From: an uncultured Lachnospiraceae bacterium
GTDB lineage: Bacteria > Bacillota_A > Clostridia > Lachnospirales > Lachnospiraceae
NCBI GenBank assembly: GCA_902795715.1
Contig: CADBME010000119.1
Location: 1 to 8,758 of the forward strand
Direction of reading: 5' to 3'
DNA: 8,758 bases
The notes under the pieces: generated by a model
Told to the model about the DNA's origin: nothing
What the model saw: only the letters and a program-made list of their open reading frames with translations
The model's database searches: none
Made by a program: the position numbers and the translations under genes
In this document: one piece after another, positions 6,186-8,758 of the stretch
Layout of the letters: every line of letters starts with the position of its first letter
How positions within the stretch are numbered: the first letter of the stretch is position 1

Positions 6186-7577
6186 ATGGATAAAAAACAG
6201 TTGGCAACCGAATATATGTCCATTCTGACGGAGAGCCATCCGGGACTGACTTTTGAGGAGTACCGGGATTGCTGTGTCTTTCTTTTGTTCTATAAATACT
6301 GCTGTCTCAAATATGGGGATTTCCTCGATGATCAGTATAAGTTAAAGGAACTTGTCCGCCTGGCCATAAGAGGAAAGCTGCAGATTCCGTTATTCTTGCG
6401 ATTTATGGAGTCTGCTTCTTCTTTTCTGCATCTTGCGGGATCGCCAATAAGACTTATGGATCTTTCCTTCGGTCTTATGCTTAAGGAGCTGCATTCCCAG
6501 GAAAAGGAAAAGAGTCTGGCCCGCTTTATCAGAAAGCTTATTAAAAAGATCGATGCCTGGGATTGTGATGAGATTCTCTTTGAGGAATCCTCCCGATTAT
6601 TCACCAATCTGATGACCGGATTTGCCCGTTCCAGAAAAGAGACCCATCTCTCAGAGATGCTGTTGAGCCTCTATCATATGTTTTTTGAGATAGATACAGA
6701 GGGAGGGAAAAAAACCGGCCGGGTGGCAGAGACGGTTTTTGTGCCGGAATTTCGCTACGGCCTTCTCTTTGGAGCCATGCAGATAGAAGATGAACCCCTT
6801 TCTCTACTCGGCTATGATTCCGGAAAAGAATATCTGGAAATTTGCAGGATCATATGTTTTATGAAAGGGCTGGATCCGGAAAAGTATCATTTTTATGACA
6901 AACCGTCATGGGCAGAGGCCAATAATCCTTTTGAGTCAGTTGACCGGATAGGGGTCTTTATGCCGGAAGGGCCAGGTGCAAACGAACTGGTCGCGGAGCC
7001 GGAAAAGCTGCCCTGGGACAGGGAATTGTTTTCATCCAGATCCAAGGGAGAACTGCCTTTTGTTCTGTCAGCTCTTCCCTATCTGAAAAAGAATGGCCGT
7101 ATGGTGATTGTTTTTCCCAGTGCCTTACTCTACAGAGAGGGAAAAGAGACGCAGATCAGGAAATACCTGATCGAGAATCTGAATTGCCTGGATGCTGTTG
7201 TACTGCTCCCGGATTCTCTTTTTGTTTCAGCCGGACAGCAGGAGGTGCTCCTGTATTTTAAGATGGGACGGAAGTCAAAAAACATTATGTTTTTTGATTG
7301 CAGCGATATAAGCAGGTTTGGGGAAGAAGATCTGGATAAGCTCAGGGAAGGAATGAAATCCAGGAAGCCTTCTGCCGGTTACAGTGCTTGTGCCATGCCG
7401 GAAGATCTCTCTGCCAACGACTATAACCTGAATCTTCCCAGATATATTTCCAGGACAGAGGCAGAGCTTACTTTGGATCTGGATGCCCGGAGGGAAAGAA
7501 TCCGGGAGATTGATGCGGAATTAAAAGAAATTGACGATAAAATAATAATGTACAAACGTGCCCTGGAAATCTTGTAA
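6186..7577 (+). CDS. HsdM-like protein with degenerate methyltransferase motifs
   Basis: The 463 residues follow the layout of HsdM, the adenine-N6 methyltransferase subunit of type I systems. Residues 1-165 are helical like the HsdM N-terminal domain (FEEYRDCCVFLLFYKYCCLK). Residues 210-235 match the segment after motif I (GYDSGKEYLEICRIICFMKG, where HsdM has GxE and a helix). Residues 286-371 match the conserved late part: KGELPFVLSALPYLKKNGR, MVIVFPSALLYREGKETQ, IRKYLIENLNCLDAVVLLPD, FFDCSD. LSANDYNLNLPRYI (408-421) is the usual HsdM end, then a charged helix to 463. The SAM-binding motif (DPACGSGG in HsdM) is replaced by FVPEFRYGLLFG (185-196), and no NPPF/NPPY occurs; IGVFMPEGPG (255-264) stands there. 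The frame is intact, so this looks like a retained non-catalytic scaffold and not a decaying gene. It probably binds the S-like protein. Confidence 0.82.
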   Translation: MDKKQLATEYMSILTESHPGLTFEEYRDCCVFLLFYKYCCLKYGDFLDDQYKLKELVRLAIRGKLQIPLFLRFMESASSFLHLAGSPIRLMDLSFGLMLKELHSQEKEKSLARFIRKLIKKIDAWDCDEILFEESSRLFTNLMTGFARSRKETHLSEMLLSLYHMFFEIDTEGGKKTGRVAETVFVPEFRYGLLFGAMQIEDEPLSLLGYDSGKEYLEICRIICFMKGLDPEKYHFYDKPSWAEANNPFESVDRIGVFMPEGPGANELVAEPEKLPWDRELFSSRSKGELPFVLSALPYLKKNGRMVIVFPSALLYREGKETQIRKYLIENLNCLDAVVLLPDSLFVSAGQQEVLLYFKMGRKSKNIMFFDCSDISRFGEEDLDKLREGMKSRKPSAGYSACAMPEDLSANDYNLNLPRYISRTEAELTLDLDARRERIREIDAELKEIDDKIIMYKRALEIL

Positions 7578-7642
7578 ACTTAAAAAGAGGTATAAGACGG
7601 GGAACCTTGTCGAGAATGAAGAGATAAAAGAAGGGATTGACT

Positions 7643-8758
7643 ATGGCTGCAAAAGCGACAAATACTGCTTTGAAAGAGACTAAGATTACCGACCTGAAAA
7701 AAACTGCCGGTCCGGGCCGGAAAAAGAAAAAAACTGCCGGCAGAAACAGAGGAGGAAATTCCGGGAGGATGGAAAGGATGGGTGCCAGAAGATCTTCAGG
7801 AAAAAAAGCGAAGCAGACCGGAAGCAAAGCGGGAAAGGAAGAAAAGATGTCTGTTGCCAGACAAGGCAAGGGCGATGGTGCAGGTCTTCAGGAAGGAATT
7901 CCCATGGGGAATGAGGTCACCCTCGTTGTCTCCGCGGGACTTATGATTCTGATGATGCTTAGCAATTTCGGTTTGTGCGGATGGGTGGGAGAGATTCTCT
8001 CTTCCCTCTTTTTCGGCGTCTTTGGCTTTGCCCAGTATGCCATGCCGATCGTTTTCTTTGTGATCGTCCTCATGCTGGTGGCTAATGACTACAGCCTCTT
8101 ATCCATAAAGAAGTCCGGATCCCTTTTCGGGATCATGCTGGTGATTTCCGGCTACTCCCAGCTTTTCTGTGCTCCGGAAGGCTATATGGCAGACGAGATC
8201 TTCGGCGATGCGGGCACAAACCATTTTCTGGGCGGTGTGATAGCCGGAGGTATTGCGGAATTTTTAAGGGGAGGGTTCGGCATGGCCGGAGCCCTTATTA
8301 TACTGACCTGCCTTCTGATCCTTCTGCTTGTCATGCTTACACAAAAATCTGCCATCACTTTCTTTAAGGAGGTTTACAGCCGGGTTCGCGCATTTGCTTC
8401 AGACCGTAAGGAAAAGGCGGAAGTCCGCAGCCGGAATCGTAAGAAAAAAGCCCGGAAAGAGGAAGAGATTTCTATGGAATCCGGCCTCCTTGAGCTGGAA
8501 GAAGAAGAGTGGGCTTTCCCGGATGAACCTTTGGCTGATGAGAAGGCACAGGCTCTTCATTCCAATAGGGTGGAAGATAAGGTACGCGCTATCGAGGATG
8601 AGATTCATCAGACAAGGAAGAAAGGAAATACAGGATCTAAGACTTCATCTTCCAAGGTTGATGTTCCTGTTTTTGTGGAATCGGATGAAGTTCATGTGAA
8701 AGATTCTCTCAAGGAACTCCATGCCGGTCCGGTTCCCTTTGATGATAAAGATGGAAAA
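7643..8758 (+). CDS. ftsK: DNA translocase FtsK/SpoIIIE family, N-terminal membrane part (3' partial)
   Basis: FtsK/SpoIIIE proteins are septum-anchored hexameric ATPases that pump chromosomal DNA during division or sporulation. The frame stays open to the window end, showing 372 residues; the RecA-like motor and DNA-reading gamma domain would lie downstream. Residues 1-85 are a very basic, low-complexity tail (GRKKKK, RSSGKKAK). Four hydrophobic segments follow, near 92-112, 125-147, 159-176 and 212-232, matching the FtsK four-transmembrane domain, with VGEILSSLFFGVFGFAQYAMP typical of its first half. From about 245 comes a charged linker (RSRNRKKKARKEEE, LEEEEW). AAGGG lies 7 nt before the chosen ATG. 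The internal ATG at 7904 (Met88), just before the first membrane segment and preceded by AAGGA, could give a tail-less form. The gene begins 65 bp after the M-like gene with no clear promoter between them. Family assignment rests on the membrane domain, since the motor is not visible. Confidence 0.88.
   Translation, partial: MAAKATNTALKETKITDLKKTAGPGRKKKKTAGRNRGGNSGRMERMGARRSSGKKAKQTGSKAGKEEKMSVARQGKGDGAGLQEGIPMGNEVTLVVSAGLMILMMLSNFGLCGWVGEILSSLFFGVFGFAQYAMPIVFFVIVLMLVANDYSLLSIKKSGSLFGIMLVISGYSQLFCAPEGYMADEIFGDAGTNHFLGGVIAGGIAEFLRGGFGMAGALIILTCLLILLLVMLTQKSAITFFKEVYSRVRAFASDRKEKAEVRSRNRKKKARKEEEISMESGLLELEEEEWAFPDEPLADEKAQALHSNRVEDKVRAIEDEIHQTRKKGNTGSKTSSSKVDVPVFVESDEVHVKDSLKELHAGPVPFDDKDGK
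7696..7740 (+). repeat. 15-bp direct repeat inside the ftsK basic tail
   Basis: GAAAAAAACTGCCGG occurs exactly at 7696-7710 and 7726-7740, with a period of 30 bp (ten codons). It encodes the repeated KKTAG in the lysine-rich N-terminal tail. The A runs and the repeat make the tail prone to slippage or to gain and loss of a ten-residue unit. Confidence 0.7.

Noticed and set aside
5529..7577. A working type I restriction-modification system
   Set aside because: No HsdR is present on either side in the window, the S subunit is half size, and the M-like protein lacks DPACGSGG-type and NPPF/NPPY motifs.
7573..7596. Promoter for ftsK with -10 TATAAG at 7591-7596
   Set aside because: No acceptable -35 lies 16-18 bp upstream; the nearest, TTGTAA, is only 12 bp away.
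8328..8699. Open frame of 123 codons near the window end
   Set aside because: It overlaps the FtsK frame, which is open from 7643 to the edge and carries a recognisable four-membrane-segment domain.

Overview
The window looks like core chromosome of a low-to-mid-GC Bacillota, most likely a clostridium of the Lachnospiraceae type. The basis is a single-chain PurL with its glutaminase domain fused (Bacilli usually split this enzyme into PurS/PurL/PurQ), strong GAGG/GGAGG ribosome-binding sites, sigma-A style promoters, and an FtsK/SpoIIIE-type translocase with a long lysine-rich N-terminal tail. The genus cannot be read from the sequence. No rRNA, tRNA, insertion sequence, CRISPR array or phage gene was seen.

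Layout. (1) 2-2410 +: the C-terminal 802 residues of PurL (FGAM synthase). (2) 2419-2449: a perfect 14-bp hairpin between purL and a converging small gene; its T-rich side serves the minus strand. (3) 2475-2744 -: an 89-residue protein with a double-glycine export leader and a four-cysteine zinc-ribbon-like core. It has its own promoter, and repeated 9-bp boxes lie just downstream of the predicted transcription start. (4) 2885-3086: the pnp promoter and a structured leader with two hairpins, the second followed by five T. (5) 3087-5177 +: polynucleotide phosphorylase. (6) 5178-5528: an intergenic stretch with a terminator-like hairpin and then a good promoter (TTGATG, 17 bp, TATAAT). (7) 5529-6125 and 6186-7577 +: a half-length type I restriction S-like protein, then an HsdM-like protein that keeps the methyltransferase scaffold but has lost the SAM-binding and catalytic motifs. 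(8) 7643 to the window end +: the N-terminal part of FtsK/SpoIIIE (basic tail, four membrane segments, start of the linker).

How the genes relate. PurL and PNPase are housekeeping enzymes with no functional link visible here. The S-like, M-like and ftsK genes run in one direction with gaps of 60 and 65 bp and no convincing internal promoter, so they are probably one transcript. The pair has no HsdR and no visible methyltransferase active site, so it is unlikely to be a restriction-modification system. The most interesting reading is a domesticated type I-derived DNA-recognition complex expressed with a chromosome translocase. This is an inference to be tested. The second item of interest is the orphan double-glycine zinc-ribbon peptide, which has no transporter or modification enzyme next to it.
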